From Macrothele yani (Eukaryota > Arthropoda > Arachnida > Araneae > Macrothelidae), in contig CM077011.1 of NCBI GenBank assembly GCA_039090855.1, positions 41,063,501 through 41,127,500 of the forward strand: 64,000 nucleotides of DNA, in the 5' to 3' direction. The position numbers were made by a program, and so were the translations under genes. The notes beneath the pieces were generated by a model. It was not told the origin of the DNA and searched no databases. It saw only the letters and a list, made by a program, of their open reading frames with translations. Positions 41,848 to 52,487 of this stretch are shown here, one piece after another; positions within the stretch are counted from its first letter, which is position 1, and each line of letters begins with the position of its first letter.

Positions 41848-43117
41848 AGGCCGGAGAAGTGCAATAATTCGACGTGACATCGATCCGACAGATAACAGGA
41901 AGACTGGAGAAATGTTGAGCCATACCGTCTGAATAGCCGCCCACAGTTCCCTGCTATTTGTAGGTGCCGAATCTTGGGTGAGAATGGACCTTTCCACCAC
42001 ATCTCATAAGTGCTCCATTGGGTTCATGTCGGGGGAACATGTTGACCACACCATCCGTCGGAACTGTCCAGAATGTCCGACGAACTAATTTTGTACAACC
42101 GATGACATGGTGCATTTTCTGCTTGGAAATTCCCATCGTTGTTGGGATACATAAAGTCTATTAAGGGGTTCAAATGTTCACCCAGCAGAGCAACAAAGCG
42201 AGTAGGTTAATGACGTGTTTACGAGGACCAGAAGGCCCTAACAGTGCCATGTAAAATCACACCGCACATCAAACAGAGGTCATCGCTCTTTCCACGTTTA
42301 TAAGTGAGTCACTGAAAAATTCTCATTGGCCGCCACTCCCGAGTGGCGGCCAATGAGAATTTTTCAGTGACTAACTTATAAGCGTGGAAAGAGCGATGGC
42401 GGCCAATGAGAACTTTTGGTGGCGGCAATGAGAATTAGAGAATGTTTTTGGTGGAGGCCAATGAGAATTTTTCCGTGAATCAGTTATAAACGTGGAAAAA
42501 GCGATGACCTCTGTTTCATGTTCCTGGTCCACGTCGGGTTTCTTTATCACACCACACACGTATGGAACCACCATCAGCTTGCACGGAGCTTTGTTGGCAG
42601 TTTGTGTCCATGGCTTTATGGAGTCTGCGCCATACCCAGACCCTGCAATCAGCTCGTAACAACTAGTAGCGTGACTCATCGGACAACGCCACATATTGTC
42701 AGTCTTCCAGGATCCAATTACCGTGTTCACAACCCAGGTGAGGCACTGTGTCCGATGTAATGGTGTTAACAAAGGTACTCTGGTTGGCCTTCTGCTCCCA
42801 AACCCTATGGACGCTACATTAAGCTATGTTTCTTGTTTCTTGTACCTCATGCATTGAACATGGATGTTATTTCAACCAGTGTCTCTTGTCTGTTAGCATG
42901 GACAATCCTGGTCAGACGCCGCTGGTCACCGTCATTCAGCACCCGCGGTAAGCCACTGCGCTGTCCACGGTGGGTGGTAATGCATTCCGTGAGGAATTCT
43001 CGGTACACATCGAAAAATGTTGAATGTTCCCACAACTTCGGAAACTGAATGTCCTATCGGTCTGGCTCTCACTACCATGCCTCGTTCAAACTCCAATAAT
43101 TCACGTCGGCTTGCCAT
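41848..43117 (-). pseudogene. Tc1-like transposase with MITE insertion
   Basis: The N-terminus at 43117 reads MASRRELLEFERGMVVRARP, then FLTECITTHRGQRSGLPRVL and HANRQETLVEITSMFNA. The first catalytic region has ALSDESRYYELIAG in a shifted frame. The C-terminal half has SGQFRRMVW, SPDMNPMEHL (third residue Glu), DVVERSILTQDSAPT and ELWAAIQTVWLNISP. The second Asp motif is degraded to AENAPC-like sequence. A palindromic MITE (42271-42518) splits the gene between the first and second motifs. Several frameshifts. Confidence 0.82.
42271..42518. repeat. palindromic MITE-like insertion
   Basis: The ends AAACAGAGGTCATCGC and GCGATGACCTCTGTTT are inverted, about 60 bp in all. Inside, 42281-42338 pairs with 42341-42398 almost perfectly (centre CACTC-CC-GAGTG). 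It breaks a Tc1 gene. The target duplication is at most CAT. Confidence 0.9.
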
Positions 43118-43488
43118 AATCCTACTGGCAATTGTTCATCCTGACTCACGATATTGCGCCTTGCATATAAAACGTGCTGTGTGTCGAAGCCTTTGTACGA
43201 CGGCAGCGCCCAATAAATATTCGCCTACTGTTATCCCATGACTTTTGGCACTTCGCTGTATATTAAAATTGTCCCACTGCATATTGAAGGAAATTCCAAA
43301 CGGATGTAGCTGGTTCCTCATATTTTCAGGCTGCATAGAACGGAATTGAAATTCTCCCTGATAAATGGTACTTCGCGAATAGAAGTCTGAATGTAAAGCA
43401 GCCAATGAAATTTCTCAACAAAACCATATATACTTTTGTAGTTGTGCTTACTTTCAAAGTGCATAGATACGACATAAATAAATAGACA

Positions 43489-44422
43489 TAGAGATCTGCA
43501 CGAGTCAGGTTGGCCCGCGAAGCCCGAGCCCGGCCCGTCCCGCGGGCCTCGTCGGGCCTTTTTTAGTTTAGAGAGCAAAGCAACGGGCTGGGTTGGGCTG
43601 GGCTTTTCCCCCAGACACTTACGACCGGGCCGGGCTGAGCCAAGTCGACCCATTCTTTTTATCACAATGGTAAAGAAAGAAAAAGTCATGTTCCCTGATT
43701 TTCTGGTGTGTTTAACTGTTCCTATTAACTGTTTATCTAACTGTTCCTAGAGACACTCACAGTGTTTCTACCAATCTGTAGGTATTAAGACGTTAAAACC
43801 ATTTTGGGGCTTGTTGACAACAAAAACGATTCGACCGCGAGTGAGTATGTGTGTTGTGTAGGCGGAGGATGTCTGCAGTGGGGTGAGGGTGTGTGTGTGT
43901 GTGTTTGTGTGTTTGTATGAGAGATTTGGGCGACATGGATTTTTTCTTCCATTCCTAATCTGCGTAGGACTTGACTTTTGTAGTGTTACCACTTACTAGT
44001 TCAAAGAAAGGGAGTTTTTGAACGCGCTTAGTCTTCCTTTTTCTCTCTTTTTAAAGGTTGTATTTTTCGATAATTGTCAAAGTTTAGTTCATATTTTTAG
44101 GCTTACATTCAATTAAATATTTTCAATAATCTCTCATTTCATTATTTAATTTTCACATATTTTAATAAAATGCAATAGAAAGACAAAATAACACCAAATG
44201 GCATACCACGGGCCAGGCCTAAATAGGAGCTGCAATTAACGGGGCCGGGCCTAAATAGGAACTGAAATTAACAGGGCAGGGCTGAATCGGGCAGAGTGTC
44301 TGATATTTGAAACAGGCCGGGCCGGGACGGGACGGGACGGGACGGGCTGGGCTGGGCTGGTCCTTAAACGCACAGGCTTGGATCGAGCCGTGCTCATCAA
44401 ATTAGGCCCGTGCAGACCTCTA
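43489..44422. mobile_element. hAT-type MITE, 934 bp
   Basis: Terminal repeats TAGAGATCTGCACG and (reversed) TAGAGGTCTGCACG, with a perfect 8-bp target duplication AATAGACA (43481-43488 and 44423-44430), the hAT signature. Both subterminal regions are arrays of GGGCC/GGGCT words, and the middle is AT-rich. No transposase ORF. Confidence 0.93.
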
Positions 44423-44439
44423 AATAGACACTTGATTTG

Positions 44440-45692
44440 TCAGTGATATTTTTTTCTGTCCGCATGGATTGGAAGAAGCTGTTGTTGTAGCTGGATTTAA
44501 TATCTGGTTGCCATACCTTTTGCAGTACGCAGGGCTTTCACCCGTCAGGCATTGTGGACATGAGATCAGCAACGCTAATCTGTGAAATGTGAGCCCACGA
44601 TTCACGTAGCAAAGCCAGCATGTGTGCCTTAGTGTGTCTTGTTGGCAGGTTTCTGTGACACCCGTCGTAATTTTCCATCCAGTATGGCCCACAGGTGTTC
44701 AATTGGTTCCATACCAGGGCTATGGCTTAACCACGATAGTTTCTGAATGGCGCTTTGTTCGTTCTATGTTTGGGTACGTTTTACCCTATGACATAGAACG
44801 CCATCTTCCATGAACAAGGAAGTAACTTTTGGCATCTGACTATTGGAAAATATTGGTAGAAGGCTCCTTTCAAAGATGGTTACGTAATTTTGTGCATTTA
44901 TGTTGCCTTCACATTCTATGAGACTGAACGGCCAGTCATCCATATCATGACTGCAAAAACCGCCATGTTTCACAGTTAGCTGCAGGTGCTTCTGAACAAT
45001 CGAGTTAGATGCAGGTGCTTCTGGGCAATCGAGTTAGCTGCAGGTGCTTCTAGACAATTGAGTTAGCTGCAGGTGCTTCTGGACAATCGAGTTAGCTGCA
45101 GGTGCTTCTCAGCAATCGATTCAGCTGCAGGTGCTTCCGAGCAATAGAATTAGCTGCAGGTGCTTCTGGGCAATCGAATTAGCTGCAGGTGCTTCTGGGC
45201 AATTGAGTTAGCTGCAGGTGCTTCTGGGAAATCGCCACACCTAGGCCCTGCCACTGTCTGAAAATTGTGCAAATCGGGACTCATCAGAGAATATGACAGT
45301 GTGCCAAATTACTAAGGGTCTCTCAGCGAACGTAATGCAATTTAGGTCTAACTGCTTTTCCATGATAACCAAGTAGGGTAAAATACCGCTGAGCAGTTCT
45401 GGAACTCACTTGGAACTGTTCTGCAATCTCAAGGGCCGTTGCTACTAAGATTGGTTTCCACAGAACACTGGACAGCTCGAAGACACTTCTATGGTGGCTC
45501 AGGGATACCCGTACGTGATGCTGGTGCTTCCTTGCCTGCCTTCTTGAATTCCACAAGCACACGATTAACTGGTGCAAATGGAACTTTCAGGTTTGCAGTA
45601 ATCTGACGCTGGCTGGCTCCGAGATCCCATTGATCCATGATCCGTCCTTTCTGAAAGTCGCTTAGTTCCTTGGCTCCCTTGGGTCGAGGCAT
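44440..45692 (-). pseudogene. Tc1-like transposase with internal minisatellite
   Basis: The start at 45692 gives MPRPKGAKELSDFQKGRIMD, then the HTH (GASQRQITANLKV). The C-terminal half reads NYVTIFERSLLP, SLFMEDGVLCHRV (second Asp), WLSHSPGMEPIEHLWAILDG (Glu) and SVADLMSTMPDGVKAL. The middle is destroyed by stops and by a 29-bp tandem array just after the first catalytic region. Terminal repeats were not identified. Confidence 0.85.
44976..45232. repeat. 29-bp minisatellite inside Tc1 gene
   Basis: GCAGGTGCTT recurs at 44982, 45011, 45040, 45069, 45098, 45127, 45156, 45185 and 45214: nine hits with a constant 29-bp step. 29 is not divisible by 3, so it shifts the frame at each unit. Confidence 0.95.
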
Positions 45693-45699
45693 GGTCGTT

Positions 45700-46420
45700 C
45701 GGTGTTACCTACTCATTGACGTTGTCGTGAAAAATATATTAAAAGGAATTAAAGCACGCAGCGCAATATAGACTCCACTACACAGCAAAAATGACATTAC
45801 GGCAGGTATCTATTTACTTACGTCATGTCTGTGTTTACTGCGTTTGATTGCAAACAAAACATACCTGACGCACGTAGAAATAGTTCTGAAAATCGTGTTT
45901 ACGAAATACTTCCAGGAATTCCATCACATTTTCTGGAATGTTTTCGGTTTGTTCAAAGAAAGATTCTCTTCAGGAAAATTCATTTTCTGAAAACATAAAA
46001 AGGGCTCACGATGAGAGCTTAAGCTGTCATTGTGGATGTTACTGTGCGTTTTATATCTGTATACTGAAAGTCCTGTTTGTATGGACTGCCTTAACCCTTT
46101 CAGCGACCGATGTTTATAAATCAAATGGTGCCCAAACTTTTCTGACCTTCCCAAACAAAAATTGTTAATATAGCGAATGGATTCCACAAAAGCTACGAAA
46201 AATCAAACCTTTACCTCTCCCACGTCGCAGTACCGAACATAAACTTGCCACTAGGGATAAGATTTCGCTTCTATAGTCTTATGTTCTCTGCTCCATGACC
46301 CTAGGCATGATCAGGAAGGGCTTGTTCCCCTGACAAGGACAATGTGCTACTGGGTAGAAGTAAGGGCCTCAAACATCTTCTGTCTTTCTTTTAGGTTAGT
46401 CGATATTTTCATACCCCGAT
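45700..46420. other. no recognised feature
   Basis: Unassigned spacer between the Tc1 copy and the long-TIR transposon. Confidence 0.4.
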
Positions 46421-46839
46421 TTAACAGATATTCGGTGCCAATTACACTGATCTGCAATTTTTCAACTTTTTTCTGTTGTTTTCAAATGAATAGGTGTAAC
46501 TGAATGGGTTTTTTTTTGCGCAGATTCCGAAAATGACCTTCAAATATCCGTATCACGTCAGGTGTTTTCACAAATGACGGAAATGTAAAAATTTTAAAAA
46601 CCGTTATTTTTTAATGACCTTGCTATATGGCAACGTTTGTAACGTGTGAAAATGTTCTATGGAGGGGCGGAATGATTGTTTAAGGAATAGATAAACATAA
46701 ATACATATTCAAAAGCAAACATACCTAACATTAGCCACTGGGCTCCCCTTCAAACTTCCTCTTTTTGGAATGTCTTCGGTGTGCGTCCGTACAGTCTCTG
46801 TTCAACATCCAACAATAGTCGGCCATCATATGTACAGTC

Positions 46840-47001
46840 TGTGACGTACCTGCCAGCAGGACGCACACGACATAAAGGCACATAGTAGTCAGAGCAAACG
46901 TCCGCGTAGCTCAATTGGTACAGTGACTTATTCCGGAATGAGGGGATCCGGGTTCGAATCCTGGCGTGGACAGAAATGACGGAGAAATTTACTTCGTTAT
47001 A
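46840..47001 (+). mobile_element. solo LTR of tRNA-bearing TRIM
   Basis: 162 bp, TGTGACGTACC to CGTTATA, flanked by AGTC on both sides (46836-46839 and 47002-47005). Removing it and one AGTC restores the transposase frame across the site (GKWTVHMMADY), so the boundaries are certain. Confidence 0.96.
46900..46971 (+). tRNA. tRNA-like element in solo LTR
   Basis: 72 nt. Acceptor GTCCGCG/CGTGGAC with one wobble, A box TAGCTCAATTGG, B box GGTTCGAATCC, anticodon arm CTTAT-TCCGGA-ATGAG. Confidence 0.45.
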
Positions 47002-49104
47002 AGTCCACTTTCCTTGGTATCTCTTTTCCATCACTTTAATATCCTGATGGAAGCGCTCGCCATGTTCTTCCGAAAAATCACCAAGATTGTTAGGAAAGTA
47101 ATTTAGATGAGCATGAAGAAAGTGAACTTTGACGCTCATGTTGCAACCAATGCAGTTCATAGGATTCCAGCATGTCCTCGACTAAAGTGGTGTAATTTGA
47201 AGCCTTCGTGTTCCCCAAAAAGTTGTGTACCACATTTCTGAATGCAGTCCATGCTCGCAATTCGCACTCGCTCATGGTTTCCTCGAATATGTTGTCTGTC
47301 ATTAATTTTCGTATTTGAGGGCCTATGAAAATGCCAGCTTTTATTTTTTCAGACGTGATTGATGGAAACTTACCACCGAGATACTGAAAGCATTTACTGT
47401 CCCTGCTTAAAGCTGTCACGAATTGCTTCATTAAGCCAAGTTTGATGTGTAAAGGTGGCAACAGTATTTTTAAGGGATCAACCAGTGGAAGTGAAACAAT
47501 GTTTTTCGCCAGGTGTGAATGTACTTCTGACTGTCCACTGCTTCCGAACCCAATGTTCCGTCCTTGCTCTGGTGTCCCATTCACACAAAACGCAAGGACA
47601 TTTGGTGTAGCCTGCTTGTTGGCCGAGCAATATTCCAATCACCTAGAAGTCCCCGCACAAAGACCATTCATGAAACTTGTACTGCACACTTTCCAGCAGT
47701 AATTTAAGGTTCTTGTATGTCTCTTTCAAAGTCACAGAATGTGCTACTGGAATGGATTGATGGATGTTAGTATTTTGTAATAAAACACCTTTTAAACTGA
47801 ATTTGCTGGCATCTATGAACAACTTCCACTGTCCTGAATTGTAATTAATGTTGAAGTATTTCATGACTGCCGGAATGTCTGGACAATATACCAAACCGCC
47901 TTCCTCAGCAAAAAACGGAACCAATTCTGCTTCTCGATGTCTGTACCAGGAGAATCTCGTATTAGGACATAGTAAATTCTTTTCCTGAAGTCGTGATCCT
48001 AAAAGCTCTGCTGCGTCTTTAGGTAAATTCAGATCACGAACCAAATCATTCAGTTCATGCTGGGTAAATGGCACTGGGGTTTCATCCTTCATGCTGTCCG
48101 GTTGGTACATCTCATTACTTGTATCACCGTCTGAATCGGTGTCTGTTGGAGGCTTGATATTGGACGGGGATGACACAGGGATGGGTTCACTATGGGGCAC
48201 TGGTCTTATGGCAGATGGGATATTGGGATACACAATGTTACGCTTACTGGTTCTGGTATGGCCCACGATATTCACTGTGCAGAAGTAGCAGTCGTCACTG
48301 TGATTTTTTGGCTCACGCCACACCATGGGTACACCGAACGGCATTGATGCCCTTTTTCCACTTTTCCAGTTCCTCAACCCCTCCACACATGCACGGCACA
48401 CATTGCGAGGAGACCAAACTTTGTCCTGATCTGCTAGTTTAATGCCGAAGTATTGAAAATAAGCATTTTTCACGAAAGGCGTAATATTTTTCCTCTGTTT
48501 TTTTCCTGTCGTATAACAGTCACATATGTAACAAAATATGTCTGGATGATTTACACAACCATGTGAAGCCATTGCACACGCCACAAAGAAACAAACGAAC
48601 GAGACCAGTCCCTTCTTTTCACTGACTAGTGTAACACGATCTGCCCCGAATGGCACCACATATGACCAATAGAAAGAAGGGAGCAGTGGCGCAGTGGCGT
48701 GAGGTATGAGTCATATTGCCGTGCCAAGATAACATTCTCTCATGTTCCGCCTTTGTGAGTGGCGCAAATCGTGACGTCATACAGATGAAATAGTTGCATT
48801 TCCATTATCAGCTAAATATTTATGTTTATCTATTCCTTAAACAATCATTCCGCCCCTCCAGTGAACATTTTCACACGTTACGAACGTTGCCATATAACAA
48901 TATCATTAAAAAATAACGGTTTTTTTAATTTTCACATTTCCGTCATTTGTGAGAAAACTTGACGTGATACGGAATTTTGAATGTCATTTTCGGAATCTGC
49001 GCAAGAAATCCATTCATATACACCTATTCATATCAAAACAACAAAACCTTGCATATTAGTGTTATCTATTTTGACAATTGGCACTATATATGCCCTTTTT
49101 GCAG

Positions 49105-49420
49105 ATAATAGTGTCAATTATCTTCCTAAAGGACCACTTTGAAAAACAAAGTGGTCATTTAGTGTCAATCATCTCCCCTAAATGACCACTTTGAGGAGCT
49201 AAGGAGAATGCATCGCTCTCTGACGAGCAAATTTACTCATACCAGTCGCGTTCGACACTCTGTAGACAGCGAATATATTCGTTCGAGCTTATTGCAGCCA
49301 ATTTTACTAACCCCGAGTTAATACGTTATGGCCGGTTAACCCTTAAAACGAAGATAACGCCCAAAACGCCCGATTTGGGCGTTTTGGGCGTTTCGTGTGA
49401 CCACAGCCGTACGAAACGCC
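49105..49420. other. small palindromes, no gene
   Basis: AAGTGGTC/GACCACTTT hairpins at 49128-49190 and AAACGCCC...GGGCGTTTTGGGCG near 49362-49390. No coding feature. Confidence 0.5.
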
Positions 49421-50900
49421 TGCTCAGAGTGAGTCAAATTTACTACCCTTTTTTGCACGAAATATGAGGAATCAGCTGGAGTTACCCCTTTTACGTTTCA
49501 AATGGTTTGCGTTTCAACTGTTTTGCGTTTCGAATGGTTAGATAGTCCGCCGTTTCCCACGTCTTCCTCCATTGCTTAATATCTTTGATACACCAACGAA
49601 AACTTTCTGATACAGAGGGCGTGTCCAAGGTTTTGCCATATTTGCATAAACGCATGTGCTGCGGCGGGTATGTCATGTGTTTAAACTCGTTCACATCGCG
49701 CACTGCAGTTAGTCGAAAGGGATATAAAGTGGTAGTCGTCGCCTTGGACAGCATTGCATGTCGTCGTTCTGTCTGCGGTTGGGACGCTTAAAAATGAACA
49801 GCCACAACGGGCTAATTAGGGAACTTTTGCTTTACGAGTTTGAACTTGGCCATAACGCTGCTCAAGCAACACGAAACATTTGTCATGCGAAAAAGGAAGG
49901 TTCCTTGGACCACAACACTGCAAACAGATGGTTCAAGAAATTTAGCTCAGGGGACAGAAACCTCGACGATCAGCCAAGGCCAGGTAGGCCGCGAACCGTA
50001 GATTCGGAGGCAGCGTGCCAGGCCGTAGTGGCAAATCCAAGAACCAGCACTCGGAGATTATCAGGTGAGCTGGGCATATCACAGACCACCGTTGTTCGTC
50101 ACCTTCAGGACCTTGGCAAGGTCTACAGGAGCTGCCGCATTTTCCCTCACGACCTGACGCCAGCTGAAGCAAACTGACTTGTGGAAGTGTGCACGAAACT
50201 CCTAGAAAACCCGTGTGACGTACGCTTCATCAAGAAAATGTTATGTGCAATGAAAAGTGGGTCTATTTCCGTAATTCTGACTCACAATGGCAGTGGTTGA
50301 GCCGGGACAGCTTCCTGAACCTGTTGCCAAATGTGAGCGCTTCGAGCACAAGGTGATGCTTTGCGTTTGGTGAAATTTCGAGGGTATAACCCATTACGAA
50401 TTTGTTCCAGACAGTCGGACCATCAACGCCAACCTCTACTCTGAACAGCTGGAGCGTATGTATGCCATTTTGGAGGAGAAGTTCCCGACACTGGTGAACA
50501 GAACACGCCCTCTCCTACAGCAAGGCAACGCTCAGCCTCACACCCAGCGAACGACCCGGGCAAAACTCCAGGAACTTGAGGGCATCGAACTGATGCCACA
50601 CCCAACATATAGTCCAGACCTTGCCCCGTCGGATTAGTACTTGTTCCGGTCCATAGCCCACTTCCTTCGCGGGCAAAATCTCAACAACCAGGAGGAGGTG
50701 GCAGCTGGGGAGAGGAAGTGCTTCGCCTCGAAGGACCAGAACTGGCACCGCCGCGGAATCGAGGAACTAGCAGACAGATGGCTAAAGACGGTGCAACACG
50801 ATGGCCTATACTTTGAATGCTAGTCAGCTTTCGTCGTAAAGGTACGTATGAAGACATAATGTGATCCAAATATTGCAAAACGTTCGACTCACCCTCTGTA
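49421..50900 (+). mobile_element. mariner element with amplified 3' end
   Basis: The left end has CAGAGTGAGTCAAATTT; the right end reversed is TACAGAGGGTGAGTCGAA. Three further copies of the right end follow in tandem to 51326. Confidence 0.82.
49794..50823 (+). pseudogene. mariner transposase, several stops
   Basis: The ATG at 49794 begins MNSHNGLIRELLLYEFELGH, then NRWFKKFSSGDRNLDDQPRP and ELGISQTTVVRHLQDLGK: the N-terminal paired HTH of the mariner family. Stop TGA at 50175-50177. A frameshift is required around 50230 (CNEKWVYF-like, first Asp replaced by Asn). FEGITHYEFVPD and LLQQGNAQPHTQR follow; in the latter the second catalytic Asp is Gly. SPDLAPSD keeps the third Asp and is followed by TAG. 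The C-terminus ADRWLKTVQHDGLYFEC ends at 50823. With two of three catalytic Asp missing, it is inactive. Confidence 0.88.
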
Positions 50901-51326
50901 GAAACGAAGAACTGGCAGACAGATGGCTAAAGACGGTGCAACACGATGGCCTTTGAATGCTAGTCAGATTTCGTCGTAAAGGTACGTACGGAGACATAAA
51001 GTGATCCAAATATCAAAACTTTCGACTCACCCTCTGTAGAATCGAAGAACTGGCAGACAGATGGCTAAAGACGGTGCAACACGATGGCGTATACTTTAAA
51101 TGCTAGTCAGCTTTCGTCGTAAAGGTACGTATGAAGACACGAAGTGATCCAAATATTGCAAAACGTTCGACTCACCCTCTTTAGAATCGAAGAACTGGCA
51201 GACAGATGGCTAAAGACGGTGCAATACGATGGCCTGTACTTTGAATGCTAGTCAGATTTCGTCGTAAAGGTACGTACGGAGACATAAAGTGATCCAAATA
51301 TCAAAACTTTCGACTCACCCTCTGTA
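50763..51326. repeat. tandem array of mariner 3' ends
   Basis: GCAGACAGATGGCTAAAGAC recurs with starts near 50763, 50909, 51047 and 51192 (steps of 146, 138 and 145 bp). Each unit holds the last 20 codons of the transposase, the 3' leader and the terminal repeat ACTCACCCTCTGTA. Confidence 0.93.
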
Positions 51327-52487
51327 TCAACTGCTCCATCCCAACAAACAGGTTGCAACTTTTTTCAGATTTCAAGGACATCTCCATCCTTACTTTCACT
51401 AAAAGTTCAGAATTGTTCCTAATTAAACATCCATCTTTAACTGATGCCAAGATATTGAAGCAGTAAAACACTATACCAGAAGAGAAAATGAATCAGTTAA
51501 AGTGTACTTCTGAATCAAATCTTTTCTTTTAGTATGATACTCCCACTCAGAAATGTCACTGGATTTGATACCTGGTGTACATTCAGCTTCCTAGCGACAA
51601 AATGCTGTGGAAACAGAAATAATTATGCGTGTAGGTTTGAGTGTGCTGGCGTCTGAGACGACAAACACTAACAGGAACGAAAGGAACTTTTTCACGGTCC
51701 TAAATACGTACAATTATTTTCTTCTGGAGGATGTAACTCCAGCTACAGGCCACTATCCGTAATCATATGGTGAACATTTTAGCAGCAATCTCATTAGATC
51801 AACATCGAATAAAGCACCAGGATTTCTTTCTTGCACTGCTGTACGTGAAAATAACATGCAGAATGATTAACCGATACATTTGGAATGGCCTTATCATTTA
51901 TCACTTTGCGTGGTTCGCGATTTGTGTTTAATCCGTGGGACTCGCTTTATAGAAATAATATTTTTGCCGGCGAAATTTCATGTTGCTCACAAATTCTTAT
52001 GTTACCTTGCCCGGGGACGATTTACCGAACTTTTAATTTGAATTAGCAAAACTATGTTTTCTTTCAAGACATTTATGTACAGTAACTTCACCTCGTACAC
52101 AACAACGGATGGCCGCAGAAGGTCGGATTGTTCGGCGGTTCATTGAACAGGACTGTAGGGTGAAGCATCCCCACCCACCGTATTCACTGGAAACGAAGCC
52201 CTGTGATTTCAACTGTTTTGGCTATTAGAAAAGGGAGATGTCTCCTACTCACTGCAAGAACAAACGGGATTTGAATCTCCGAATCAGAGACATTTTTCAC
52301 AGGCTTGGTGCTTGTAATAGTGTTAGTGAACTGCCAACAGTTTAAGAACGTATTATTAATAATGCGGGGGAAGCTACTAATAGTTAACTTCAAATTTTGA
52401 GATCATTGCTTTGCTGTTACAGAAATTATGGTAGTTTGAAAGTGTTCACTTACGTTCCGAACGGCCTAATATTAGAAACACAACATA
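51327..52487. other. no recognised feature
   Basis: AT-rich single-copy-looking DNA. No domain, RNA or repeat recognised. Confidence 0.5.

Larger units (their letters stand above)
46731..48572 (-). pseudogene. transposase of the GDFSEEHGERFHQDIK family
   Basis: A widespread transposon protein family, recognised by motif; its superfamily is not known to me. ATG at 48572 chosen because MASHGCVNHPDIFCYIC is the usual start; an upstream ATG exists at 48659. The N-terminal half has Cys pairs (CYIC, CRAC, CYFC) suggesting zinc binding, then LNDLVRDLNLPKDAAELLGS. A TAG at about 47644 and two frameshifts (near 47500 and 47160) break it. The C-terminal half has LPPLHIKLGLMKQFV, FNYFPNNLGDFSEEH-like sequence and MMADYCWMLNRD. 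A solo LTR (46840-47001) sits in the last exon-like stretch. Confidence 0.85.
46430..49100 (-). mobile_element. long-TIR DNA transposon with transposase gene
   Basis: The left block (about 46450-46710) and right block (about 48805-49075) are inverted copies, over 250 bp. Shared pieces include GCGCAGATTCCGAAAATGAC, CGTATCACGTCA, CACAAATGACGGAAATGT and the GGAATGATTGTTTAAGGAAT block. TGCCAATT lies just outside on both sides. One minus-strand gene fills the interior. I cannot assign the superfamily or the target duplication. Confidence 0.88.

Noticed and set aside
44976..45232. CRISPR-like array
   Set aside because: The 29-bp units are directly adjacent with no spacers, and the setting is a eukaryotic transposon. 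It is a minisatellite.
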